Assembly: GCA_964007475.1 (NCBI GenBank)
Contig: OZ023274.1
Location: 38,743,860-38,807,859, forward strand
From: Hybos culiciformis
Lineage: Eukaryota; Arthropoda; Insecta; Diptera; Hybotidae
Reading direction: 5' to 3'
Length of the DNA: 64,000 nucleotides
How positions within the stretch are numbered: the stretch's first letter is position 1; each line of letters begins with the position of its first letter. The translations under genes were made by a program, and so were the position numbers. Shown here one piece after another: positions 51,930 through 64,000 of the stretch. The notes below the pieces were generated by a model. It was not told the DNA's origin. It did no database searches and worked only from the letters and a program-made list of their open reading frames with translations.

Positions 51930-52791
51930 TAGGGTGGTCCTTATTATGGATTTATCCGAATTTTTTTACTCCCAGGGGCTTAAATGGTTCCAAATACATA
52001 AAAAATAATTGCCTCAAAATTCTAGCACTTAATATTAACTTTAAGATAGTCCGAATTCCAGTCAAAGTTTCTAATATAAATAACATGGAAAAAATTTCAT
52101 TTGTTCTTTAGAATTCCGTAGCTCTGCGACAAATGAATCAAAAGTAATTAATTGCGTCATGTTTATTGTAAATTAAACGCTCTACAAAAAAGGTCTTTTA
52201 TTATTTTTCGCTAAATCTATTGGCTTAAGAGTTATTCGAGCTCAAAGTTTAATTATTATATAATTATTAACATTATCAAGTATAATTATATATTTATTTA
52301 TTTTATAAAATATAAAAAAAATTTCTTATAAAATTATTATTTATGGTCAAAAAAAGCGAATACAATTTTATTCTTGGAATTGTGGTTAATATGTGTGATT
52401 TTTCAATTAATAAAACAGACAGTCCTTAGAGTTTGAAAATAATAAAATAGAAGTACAGGTGAAATATGATTTAACTTTGAGCTCGAATAACTCTTAAGCC
52501 AATAGATTTAGCGAAAAATAATAAAATACCTTTTTTGTAGGGCGTTAAATTTACAATAAACATGACGCAATTAATTACTTTTGATCCATTTGTCGCAGAG
52601 CTACGGAATTCTAAAGAACAAATGAAATTTTTCCATGTTATTTATATGAAAAACTTTGACTGGAATGCGGACTATCTTAAAGTTAATATTAAGAGCTAGA
52701 ATTTTGAGGCAATTATTTTTTATGTATTTGAAACCATTTAAGCCCCTGGGAGCAAAGAAATTCGGATAAATCCATAATAAGGACCACCCTA
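51930..52791. mobile_element. 862-bp hAT-like foldback element with 319-bp inverted arms
   Basis: The left arm 51930-52248 and right arm 52473-52791 are inverted copies of equal length with scattered mismatches (for example at 51961-51973 versus the right arm). The ends are TAGGGTGGTCC...GGACCACCCTA. Directly outside both ends is the 8-bp string ATGTACAT (51922-51929, 52792-52799). It fits the 8-bp target duplication and nTnnnnAn preference known for hAT transposons, although the string is palindromic. The 224-bp centre is A/T-rich with no transposase. The minus-strand open frame 52601-52819 lies within the right arm and is not a gene. Confidence 0.88.
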
Positions 52792-55700
52792 ATGTACATA
52801 ATACAAGAAAATCAACCATAGTTTTATAAATTTTAAATGTTACAAACTCTAAGAACTGCTTTTATACGTGTTGCAATTTAACTTACAGAAATTATATGTA
52901 TATATTATATACACCGCTTATCTAATACTAAAAAGAATATTAAAAATTTTTAATAGACATTTCTTAAGAATTCCAAAGAATACATACTTTTTATAAATCA
53001 CATTCAAGATAAATGTATGTAGAACTAACTGTAACAACATATAAGATGACCAGTGTATACTGATTATTATCTTCTTTGCTAAACTATGTAATATTTTATC
53101 ATAATTAGTGTTATTTATTTCGCTATGTTCTTAGTAAAAAAAAAAAACTTGAAACTAAACTAATACATATTAAGTATATGTTAAAATAATAATTGAAAAA
53201 AAAACGCCACAAAAAGATACCCACATCGTTCTTAAACAACAAAAATTTATACCATCTGTATGTATTTTCATTAATGATGGCAAACGAAGGAGAAAGTTCA
53301 TATATTCAAAATATTATTTTACGAAATACAATGACCATCTGACATTTCAATAGGAATTTTTGTAAATTGAAAAACTAGCTTGTTATATAAAATTCGAATG
53401 TTTTAAAGAAATTGAAGCTTCTATTATCAGAAATGAAACAAGCGTATTATAAAATGTCATTCATACATAGAGGATGTTAAAAATTCGACTGCGTTAACTA
53501 CTTTTTTTACAGTTTTTGTAGTATATAGCAGCGACATTAAAAAAATTATGACAAGTGTAGATAAATTTCAAAAGACATTTAATAACTTTTTCGAGTATTT
53601 TTAAATTATTAATTTTTAGGCAATTGGTGATTAATAAGTATCATTTAAAACCTCTCGTACTTAATCAAAATAAACTGTTCTAAGTACCTACTTATTATAT
53701 GTTTGGTTTAATGTAAAATATGTTGAAAACTTCGCATTGAAGTCAAAGCTTCTTATGAACAGATTCTAAAATTCGCTTTAAAATTATGAACCTTATTTAG
53801 AAAACAGAGGAAAAGAAGGAAAAATGTTTCTCGGTTAATTGTGAACTAATTTAATAAATATAATGAACTTATTGATTAATGAATAGAGAATATATAGAAA
53901 GTGATTTTAACATCAGATTATTAATAGGGAGGTGTTATGATTTTAATTGAGATAACACGATTATGTTTTTCGATTAAATATCGTGAAATAAACATAATAG
54001 ATATTTAGAAATCAATATATAAGAAGAAAGATAATTATTTTTAGTATAATAGCAAAAATAACACCTTCACCACAATCTGTGATCTGTCTTACAACAGACA
54101 AAATGCGGGAAAATTTTTTATAGAAGTTGTCAATAGGGGGTCCTTTTACATATAAATTTCAATTTGCAATTTATTCCTTTTTTTGAATTAAGCAATATAC
54201 CTTGCTGTTTTTCTTTTAGAAATATTTTCTTGACTGTGGATAAAATTAACTATAATTTTAACTTTATTAAAAAAAAAACAAATCAGATATGTAAGCGCCA
54301 ATCAAAAATTTTTTTATCTCAGCATGAGTATATTTGTTTCATAAAAAAATATTCACTGCATATATAGTTTTTTTTAGGAAATAACAAAATCATATTTCCA
54401 TCTATTTGAAAAAAAAAAATTATCTGAACTTTTAATATTTTTTATCTGATTAAATTAATTGGTGTCTCTAACATGAAGACTTATAATATTTTTTTTAAGA
54501 TAAATAAGACATCCCAGTTCATACTATAGCTTTTTTTAAAAAATTTAATTAGATAATTTTATTAATATTATCACGATTAAGAAAATTAAAAATGCATATA
54601 ATCCAAAAATATGCCACAAAAGTTATAACAAGAATCTAGAAACATTTTCAGGTAATCGTTATTGATGTCTACTAAAGGATTGACATTAATATTATTATCT
54701 GGCTTCTTCTAATGAAAGATACTTATATCTATGAAAGTAAAATATTGAGTACATTTATAATTAGCCCGTTGCATATAAAACCAAGCAAACGACAGCATTT
54801 GAAGAAAAGACAAATATTTTAATTTCCCCAGAAATCTCTTAAATCTAAATTTCTATATTGCACAAAAACTTCATTTTATGCACATGATACATTTTGAAGA
54901 TATGAAATCTAAAGTCATTTAGTACTTAACTTGTAATCTTTCGAATATCGTAACTACAAAAATAATTTTTTTAAATAATGTTTACACAGAAATAAAAGTA
55001 ATAAAATTCAGTGATTTAAGAAAATTTTATAAGAAAAAAAAATTAATTGAGTTGTTTGTCTTTTTAAATGAAAAAAAAAAAAAAACAAATAAACATGTTT
55101 GTTAAATATATCTAAAGTAAGCCCGCATAAAATTGCACAATTTATTAAGAAAATAAAAAACTAAAATAAATTACATATAAACAAAAAAAAAATAACAAAA
55201 AATAAAATTAACATTACATACTTTTGGCTATTGTTTTCATAATTTGCCCCTAAAGGATTACCGAATGATAAATTTTTTTTTTCTTTATAACTTTTCTAAA
55301 AATTGTATATTTGTACGTAAATTTTAAGACCAGGAAATTTTATTTCACAGATTTTCAAATATGATTATTTTATTAAATTATTTTAATGCAATTTCCCTCA
55401 TATTTTACATTTTTATATTAAAAAAAAAAAAAATTATGAATTACTTGTACTGTATTTTGAAGTTTTGAAAGTGATATTCGCATAATTATATGAGAAATTT
55501 TGATTCGCAACATAAGCTTTTCCAATTTTTCGCGCCATTATTTTTGAGGAAGTTAAAATTTTCGTTATATAAATAATGAATTGAGAAGTTAAATTGTTAT
55601 TAATTGATATAAAAATAAATTTGATTGTAAAATATTTTGTACGTGGAAAAATATTGAAAAATGGTATAGGATTAAAAATAAATTATTTCGGCTTAGGATT

Positions 55701-58700
55701 GCGATGCAAAGTTAATGAAAGTTCATCAAATTTCTAATATAGATAATAGCTAATCAGTTTTGATAAAATCTAGAGCGCGAAGTACTTAATATATAAAATT
55801 GTAACACTACGATTGTAAAATTAATGACATGAATAAATAAATGTAAAAAAAAAAATACGATAATTTTTTTTTTTTTCATCTCAAATGAAAAGGTGTAATA
55901 TGATCTAATGTACATAACACATAAGAATCAACTGAAAATAATATTCTTAAATGTACAAAATTACGATGAATATTTTGAAGAAGTCAATGACTTTGAATTT
56001 GTGAATACTAAATTCAATATACCCAACTATACTTAAACTTATTATTATATCGGGAAAACCATTATAATATATTTTTTTAAATTTTCCACCCTATTATTAT
56101 ATTGGTATATGAACTACTACTCGCATTATATATATATATGAATAAATATATTTAAGTGCAGTACATAACATTTATATTTATAGGTTATCATTTCCGTTTA
56201 TTTTAGATTCTAATAACTAAATTATTGATTTTTATCGTATAGATACTTTCAAAGCATATAATGATTATTAATCACAAATATTTTTTTTTTCAATGTTAAT
56301 GTACAAATTATATAATCATTAGACTGAGAAACTTTTGAAATTGAATAGAAATTTGTAAAAGGACACCTACTTACTATGTTTATAATAAACATATTAGTTG
56401 TTTGTATAACATTTATTTTACATATAGGGAAAATTCTTATATATATAATGTTGTAAAATATAATTTAACTTAGTTTGGAGTGAAAACTAAAGAACTGGAA
56501 TTTTTATTGATTGAATTTTAGCAAACAAAAATATACATAGGTACATATATTTTCTCGGAAAATTAAAAAAATATTTCCCAAATGTAAAAAGTTTTATCAA
56601 AAGAAAAAGAAAGTTTTGATTTCAACATTGTAGAATAATTTTAATAATTTAATTTTTATACTTATACACATAAAAGTAAAGTTAAGTTTAAAAAAAAAAA
56701 TCATAGGTATAAAAAATGTTATATATCAATTAATTATGAATGAAATATTAATATTAAGTAGTGTACATTCATTGAAGCTTATTAAAAATCTTTTTCGTTT
56801 TTTTTTCTATTGCCATAACAATTACTGTCACTTGGTGAAATTCTGTAATTAACTTTTTGATATGACCTATTTTTAAATTCCTATAGCTTATTATATGTGT
56901 GTAGGCTAAAATTAAAAAATAATTTATATTTAATTTATTGTAGCAAGTAAGAATAATAAATAGATTGATTAGAAAAATAAAAAAGGGAGTCCCTTAACAC
57001 AAAAAAAAAAAATTACAAAAGAACGAATAAAAAAGAAATGAAATATCATCTTCCCAAAAAAAAAAAAAAGGTTAATTTTAAATTAGTTTTAACGGTACAA
57101 CTGTAAAACTATATGTATATATAATAACACTTTCACCAGGAGGGCATTTTCTTTAATATTTTTTTTTTAAGATGTTTGTAAATACAAAAACTCAGAGTAA
57201 AAGAGTTCAATTGAAATCTATAAAACTATAAATTTATTATAATAATACATAACGGAATCATTTGTAATTGTATATACACTATATGAAAACTATACATTTA
57301 ATAATTCACGTTGAATTAATATAAAAAATTATAAATCCATATAAGCCTGACAAAAATTTGTAAATTTTCATTGCAAGCTTATTCTGTTAAATTTTATAGA
57401 ACCTTTAGAGAATCTTCCTCATTATTTTTATACTTTTTTATATTTTTTGTAATAATTTTTAATCTCCTATAATCAACACGGACTTGATATGAAAGAAAAA
57501 CTAAAAAAAACTCAGCATTTTACACGTTCATATAATATTAACTTCAAGCTTCAACAACGTAAAAATATTTCTAATAAAAATCTAGCTGAGTGATTGATTA
57601 CATACTAATATATACTTTCCATATGTTACGAAAACACATTTTTAACAAGAAGGAAATTGTTAACAATTAAAAAAAAAAAATTCATACTTAATTATGATAA
57701 AACATTAGGTATCTACATTATATAAAAAATCATTAAATTGCAAAATTTAATAACGCGCAGAATGAAATAAAAAGGAGGACATTAAAATTTTATTATTTCG
57801 TAAGTAGTTTTTTTTAGGAAAACCTCTATTACGAACTAAACATGTTTAAAAAAAATTTAATTATGACATTTCCTCTAATAATGTAAAATAATAATACATA
57901 AGTTATGCAATGTTGGTTCACTTAGATGAGTAAGTAAAAATGGGAACAATTTTTTTTCTTGGTTTTTATTGTCTTGGAAATTAATGTTTTTTTATTCAAC
58001 TTCTTGTTCACTTAATTACTTTGCATTTAAAAAAAAAATTTATATAGGTTACATAAAAATAAAATTCAGTACTGACATAAACCATGATTTTCATTCTGAA
58101 CTACCTATATGTATAATAGAAATATATGTCATTCTAATAAATAAATTTAACAAGTACCTACAGTTACACAACCAATTTTTTTTGTTCTCAACTTTGTTTT
58201 TTTTTTCATTTGGAATAATATTATTGACAACTTTATTATTATACTTCAAATAACCCACTTGGTTAAACTAAAATATATTTTATGTTTAATATACTACTTT
58301 GCCCTCTTTTGTGTACTAAATCTTACATCATATATTTTTTTTGTACATAACCGAAAAAAAAAAGTTATATACAAATTTCATCAACCTCATTCTTATGATG
58401 GTTAATAAAAAACTTTGATTAATTAGGAAAAAAAAAAAAATATTAAAAAAAAGAAAAATTAAATAATTAAATAAAATATGAAAGAATTATACGAAAATTC
58501 AGTTATAGGCCAAAATGTATATAAAAAGCACACTATCAGAAAGCTTTTGAATGTAAGTTATATTGATTTAATAATATAATTAAAATTATATACAATTATG
58601 TTATTATTAATGAAAGGCATGTTCTTACTAAACAAATATGTAGTTGTTATATCTTCTCAAAAGAAAGGGAACGGAAAATTAAGTTGAACTTTACACTTGG

Positions 58701-61700
58701 CTTATAATATAAATCTAAGAAAAACCCATCAATAAAAATTTTTCACCTAATACTATAAATTCAAAATTCGGTTTAAATTGATAAATTTTATTAACTAACA
58801 AAAAGAAAATATAAATAAATAGAAATCTTTTTGCCTTGAGGTGATATAATATATTTTATATTGTCATTCAGCTTTTTCATTACTTTTTTTTTGTTTGAAT
58901 TGTTTCTCAATATAAAGAATGGAAAAGCATTATAAAATGATGAATGTACACTTTCTCACCAAATCTACTTAGATTTAATTATATATTTAAAATTATTGCC
59001 AAATATAGCCGGAAAAGTCGAAAAAAGACAAAAATTAACATGTTAAATTTTTTTTTTTTTTACATTTTTTAACATAAATGCTATTAAGCTCTAAATTCTA
59101 TTGTGTTAACATTATTTTTAACCATGATTTTAAAAATTTAAATTAAAAAAAAAAGTACCGTTATTTAGAAATCATAGTTTTTTATGTGAATTTTGAAAAG
59201 GCTTACAGGGAAATTAACATAAAGTATCTAGATAAATTTATATAATGATTTTGATGATTTTATTTGTGTCATTTCATACTTAAAAAAAAAAAAAAAAAAC
59301 TTTTACAAAATTTATTTGACATTTTTTGTCATTATTCAAAATCCATTAATATACTATTGATGGTACATTGATCAACTTGGTGTTGAAATTAATTACGATA
59401 TTTTTGCAAAAAGTAATAAAATATGAAAAAAAAAAATGTTGAATGTCATTAACTTAAATGAGTTTATGAAATTTTATAATATTAAGACTTGAATAGTGAA
59501 TTTCTAAAATAAGAAAATGAATATCTTAAGATATTAAAAATACCATTTTACAAACTTTACTTAGTAAAGCATTTGTAAGTAGCTGGTAAGTTGTCTTGTC
59601 ATTCAATGTTAACCGTATAAGATTAATTTATTTGGAAGTAAATTTCTGTTTAACTTTTTTTTTTGTTCAAGAAAAGGAAAATCAAAAGTAAATCAGATAC
59701 ATAAATTAAAAATTTTGTATTAAACTGTTAGCACAGCTTTGCTAATAACCTTACGTTGAAATTAAATTTTGTAGGTAAATTGTTCTTGAATATGAAAAAA
59801 AAAATTAGACAGCTCAATGATTAGATGAATTTTTTTTTGTTATTCTTTTCAAAAAAAAATATTAAAGTCATGCTTCAGATACGGGAAACAATTTTTTAAT
59901 TCAAAGCAAAATTTTTAATTTATTTTATTATTTTTTTTTCAAATGATATTGCCTGATTTAATTATTTTAATAATACTTATTGAAAAAAAAAAGAAATAAA
60001 AAATACAGTAACAAAAAAAAAAAATCCTAAATCGTTATTTCATATATATAAAATTAATTTAAATAAAAATTGCGAAAAAAAAAATTAATTGTAATTGTTA
60101 TAATAGGTAAAATAATATAATATATTTTAGCATTAATAATATATACATAAAAATTTTTAGCTTTGTAATTTCAATTAATGCTGTAGATAAGATCAAATCA
60201 AATGAATCAATTATATACTTTTGTGAACTATCAAATTCACAATGAGTTATTTATTTTAGTTGATGTACTCGCCTTGAGCTGTGTAAAATAATACATTATT
60301 ATATCATTATTATTTCCTTTAAATATATATTAAAAATTTTATCCATAAAAGACAACAATATAATAAAGAAAAAGTGTGGAAAATCAGTACATAAAATGAA
60401 GTTTTGTCCAAAGTTGTTAACAATTGTTTGCTGCTGCGATCAAAGTTTTTAATAAAAATTAAAAGTTGGAATTGATTTAACTTTAGCATTACTTTACTTC
60501 AGATGACTTTAGAAGATGATCAAATTATAATTAAAATCATTTAAATAAAAAAGCTCTTAGTACTTCAAAATTATAAAATTTTAGTACTGCGGAGGAAAAG
60601 ATCACCGAATAACTTATGGTTCATAAAAAGAACTTAATATATTTTTGTTTAATAACAATTTGCAATGTAATAATAACTAAAATTTAAAATAATGAATATA
60701 CAATTAATTAGGGGAAACCGAAGATCCTACAAAAGATACTAATTCTTCCGATTGAGTTTAATAGATGTGTAATCATAAAATATATTTCTTTTAATAAACA
60801 AAAATACAATTTTATTAAGTGGTGGTGAGATAATGATTTATTTTTTTTGTGTAATTTCGTAATGGAAATATGGGTTAAAATTTTATTAATTAAAATTTCA
60901 TAACTCATTAATCACTGAATTACCTAATATTTTTACTATAAATTTCAATAAATTTTTTTTTTTAAATTTAGCAACATAGTCAATTTAAGATACATACATA
61001 TATACGTAATCTAATGCAAATAGGTGTTAAGGAAATAAAAAATATGTGTATGTTTTGGAAACACATATTAATTTTTTAACTTTAGATATTAATTTAGTAG
61101 GTGAACGTTATAGCTGTGATAATTGATTTATGTTACTTAATTTAACTACCCATTAAAATTGTAAGTATAAAAAAATTAATTAAAAACAATATAAATTTCA
61201 AGTTTATTCCGCCTGTGCAGAGGTGAATGCTACTAGAATTTTTTTTACTAATAATTTATAAAAATATCGATTATTAAAGTGATTTTTCCATTGTCTATAA
61301 TTTTCCTCATTCTTTGATGCAATTACATTTAAATTAAGTTAAGGCCAAATATAAATATTTAATGCAAATAACTTATGACTGAAATGCCAATTTCTAAAAA
61401 CATATGAACTATGATATCTTATTATTATTTTGTACGGCAGTAAATATTAATGTTTGTTTTTGTTCAATTTCTCAGTACTATTTTAATAATGCTTTCATTT
61501 CCCTTCATAAATTCTAACATAAAATATAAATTTAATAAAAAATGTTTTCGTTATACTACACCACAATTAAGTAAGGTTGATTGACATTTTATAATTGAGA
61601 GAATTATAAGAATTTTTTTGAACTATAATCTAGAATGAGTCAGTAGCGAAATTATTAGTCAGAAATAAATTGAGTTTAATTACAAGAAAAATAATAAGAC

Positions 61701-63138
61701 TTTTACTCTTTTCTTATCTTCATTATTTGAAATTAGACTTTTGTATAATAAAAGAAACATAAAAAAATTACTAGGAAATCTTTCTCTATAATTTAAGTAA
61801 TCAATGTTCTAGTATTCAATGTTTCGAATCTTTGAAAGTTCATTAAATGTTTAAAAGTCCAATGTTCTCAATTTTCGAAATGAAATTTTTTTTTGTTTGC
61901 TTGAGCAATCATTAGTAAAATATTCTTAATAACAACATAAATTCACTTTATATACTTTCATTTCAAAACAGAAAAAGATTGTAGAATGTATAAAAATGGT
62001 ATAAACGTATAGATTTGAAGGGAATCACGATATTTTTATTTTTTCATAGTACTATTAAAAATGTTTTTGGTGTTTCCAATTTTTGTTTCTGTATAACGCA
62101 AAATTGATTATTAGTGAAGCATGATTTTTTTGAACATATTGTTTTCCTTAATCACTGTGCTCAATAATGCATTCCTATTAACAGAAACATATAAATATTA
62201 TGTTTCTTGTTATTTATTATTACAAAATGCACCTGACAAATTGTACTTTTCTTTTTTAACACAACATAATAGTATAGTTTGAAAATGTTGAAAACATACT
62301 TTAGTTATTGTTATATATTTTAGGATATACCTAAAGAAAAAAATTTGAATTAAAAAATATAAAATTTTATTATGCATTTATGGCTTTATAGATTAAAATT
62401 TATATAATAAAAATTTTGGTGTAAAGTGGAGAATGAATATAAACTTTTTAATATTTATTTATTTTTTGAAAATTATGACGATGTGAATCAGCGAAGCCCA
62501 AATTAGAACTAATTTAGAGCATATAGAAAATACTAAGGTTTTTTTCATATCACACCAACCCAATTTTTATTTAAAAAACATTCACTGTAAAAAAATTATT
62601 TCTAAAGACATAATTAAGAAAACTAAATTGTGTGTTGTATGTTTTTTGAATAAAATTACGTTTTATTTTTCAGTTTTAATTCAATCCTAAAAAATTTCAA
62701 AAATGCTTCTTAAGCTGATATATTACGATTCACATCAACTGACAAATTTTTTTTAAAAGCTTTCCTTTTCCATTTAAAACAAAAGATTTTTCTGTCAGTT
62801 TTTTGTTTTACTTAATACAGAAATTTGTATGAGCCAGAAAGGGATAGAGATATAAAATTAAGGAGAAATGATTGAAGAAAAAAGCTTGATTTAAAAATTT
62901 ATTCAAATTTGACCCTTTCATAAAAACTCAACGGTCAATTGATTTAAATCGTACTCTAATAATATTTTATATAAAAAGTGATTCCTTCGGGATTTTAAAA
63001 AATTAAAATAAAATTGTATAAAAGACCTTCCAGTCTAAAAGAGTAAGAAATATAAATTTTATATTTTTAACAGTGTATTTAAAAAGACTAGAAATAAAAA
63101 GGAAAACAATTTTTTTTTTTTTTTTTGTGAATCAAAGT

Positions 63139-63189
63139 GAGCATACGAAATAATGAAATGAGTATACGATTTTATATGCGAGTATACGA
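63139..63189. repeat. Three spaced copies of GAGYATACGA (20-21 bp period)
   Basis: GAGCATACGA at 63139-63148, then GAGTATACGA at 63160-63169 and 63180-63189, with A/T-rich spacers. A further GAGTATA follows at 63241, and GCTCGCGAGC, a 10-bp palindrome, is at 63263-63272. The region 63255-63360 is less A/T-rich than its surroundings. The nature is unknown. Confidence 0.6.
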
Positions 63190-63990
63190 TTTTTTTTTTT
63201 CATTGAAAATGATTACACATTTTTTTATTCCTATGCATTTGAGTATAAAAAAAAAAAATTTTGCTCGCGAGCATAGGCTTGGGCATCAGTGATGTGAATT
63301 AACGTTGTGAACAAATCGTGCGGCAGCCGCAACGAAAAAATAGCTTTGGCTGGGGATGCTTAAATATATTTCCTTCCAAAAAGTTGACATCTACAAAATG
63401 AATAATGTTGATAACTAAATGTAATATGACAGAAAAAAAATGAAATAGTTTTTAATACGCAGCAGCACATTGGATTTAAATCATGTAGATTTAATTCTAT
63501 AAAATCTATTGAATTAATTATTCATTCAAACTTAAGAACTGATTGAGCTTTAATCAAATAAACAACTAAGATTTGAAAAGAATTATTATCGAATTAAAAT
63601 TTAAACAAATTTTTTTTTATATCGAGTTTTAGATTTTTATTGTGAATGCTTATTTTTCAACAAATTTTTGAATTGACTAAATAAAATTTAATACTTTGGT
63701 ATATAAAAACAAAATAAAAAAAATCCACATAACACCTTAGATGACATCACTTTTAACGACTTTAGCATAGTTAATAAAAATGAAAAAACATTTTTTTTTA
63801 ATAAATATTATGTAACATTATTGTCTTAAGGCACGGTGTATATACTTACTCATCACCAAAAATAATTATTTTCATATAAAAAGAACATCATTGAAGTAGT
63901 TATACATTTCCAGAAATTGCATAAAACTTTTGAACACAGTTTTTTTTTTGATTGTAGGTTGGCAGACATAAATGAAAAATTAAGACTTAC

Positions 63991-64000
63991 CTAGAAAGAT
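63991..64000 (-). other. Possible exon end or recursive splice site cut by the window edge
   Basis: The minus strand reads ATCTTTCTAG|GTAAGTC at 63991/63990. The donor is a full consensus AG|GTAAGT. The ten bases before it are pyrimidine-rich and end in TAG, so this could be either the last bases of an upstream exon or an acceptor-donor ratcheting point. Only ten bases are available, which is too little to decide. Confidence 0.25.

Larger units (their letters stand above)
37759..63990 (-). other. Giant intron (26 kb or more) to right window edge
   Basis: This is intron upstream of the exon at 37704, A/T-rich with long homopolymer runs (for example the poly-A near 38561-38578). It holds a possible recursive splice site, an AT microsatellite, the large hAT-like foldback element and a short repeat cluster near the right end. 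I see nothing supportable in 37759-45667, 45691-48890, 48925-51929 and 52792-63138 beyond simple-sequence runs and short A/T-rich chance frames. Confidence 0.4.

Noticed and set aside
52601..52819. 72-codon minus-strand open frame
   Set aside because: It lies within the right arm of the foldback element and its left-arm counterpart is not open in the same way.
57969..58253. 94-codon plus-strand open frame with hydrophobic end
   Set aside because: It has Phe/Ile/Lys/Tyr-rich composition typical of A/T-rich random frames, with no splice context or recognisable motif; the same holds for the other 60-90 codon frames in 13-63 kb.

Overview
The window is very A+T-rich eukaryotic DNA, roughly four-fifths A+T by eye. 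It is full of poly-A/T runs and short duplications and has very little coding sequence. The codon use, the long introns, the short GT-AG bounded exons and the Asn/Gln/Asp-rich low-complexity protein suggest an insect, most likely a fly (Diptera). That assignment is inference. I see no bacterial-style operon, CRISPR array, rRNA or functional tRNA.

The coding content is best explained as part of one very large gene on the minus strand, running from right to left. I could define six exons: 37704-37758 (short, start uncertain), 27332-27664, 3493-3669, 2603-3382, 1015-1347 and 187-576. They are separated by introns of about 26 kb or more, 10 kb, 23.7 kb, 0.1 kb, 1.3 kb and 0.4 kb. The last five exons are all multiples of three and all start and end in phase 0. 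Together they give about 671 residues, and neither end of the protein is in the window. The first two exons join into an amphipathic, spectrin-repeat-like helical segment. The later exons are disordered, acidic and Asn/Ser/Thr-rich. Large introns, a helical repeat and long acidic disordered tracts recall insect KASH/nesprin-type proteins such as Klarsicht. This identity is tentative, because the diagnostic C-terminal KASH domain would lie left of the window.

A further short minus-strand stretch at 20742-20840 looks coding, but its phase does not fit the chain. It could be an alternative terminal exon (GAC AGG TAG), a cassette joined to unseen exons, or chance. At 45674-45675, and possibly at the right window edge (63990-63991), a pyrimidine-rich AG lies directly against a GTAA(G) donor on the minus strand. 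That is the form of a recursive splice site in a giant intron.

The rest is intron that has collected non-autonomous DNA transposons and small repeats. The clearest are a hAT-like foldback element with 319-bp arms and an 8-bp target duplication (51930-52791), and a 733-bp terminal-inverted-repeat element holding a tRNA-like Pol III promoter pair and clustered subterminal motifs (28333-29065). There is also a 183-bp near-complete hairpin (19873-20055), a 429-bp element with 38-bp terminal repeats (17698-18126), a possible element with 13-bp terminal repeats (15274-15819), a lone hAT-like terminus (11004 onward), an almost identical 142-bp tandem duplication (7659-7942) and a 31-bp minisatellite (19623-19728). 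Most short open frames in the window are A/T-rich chance frames or shadows of these features.
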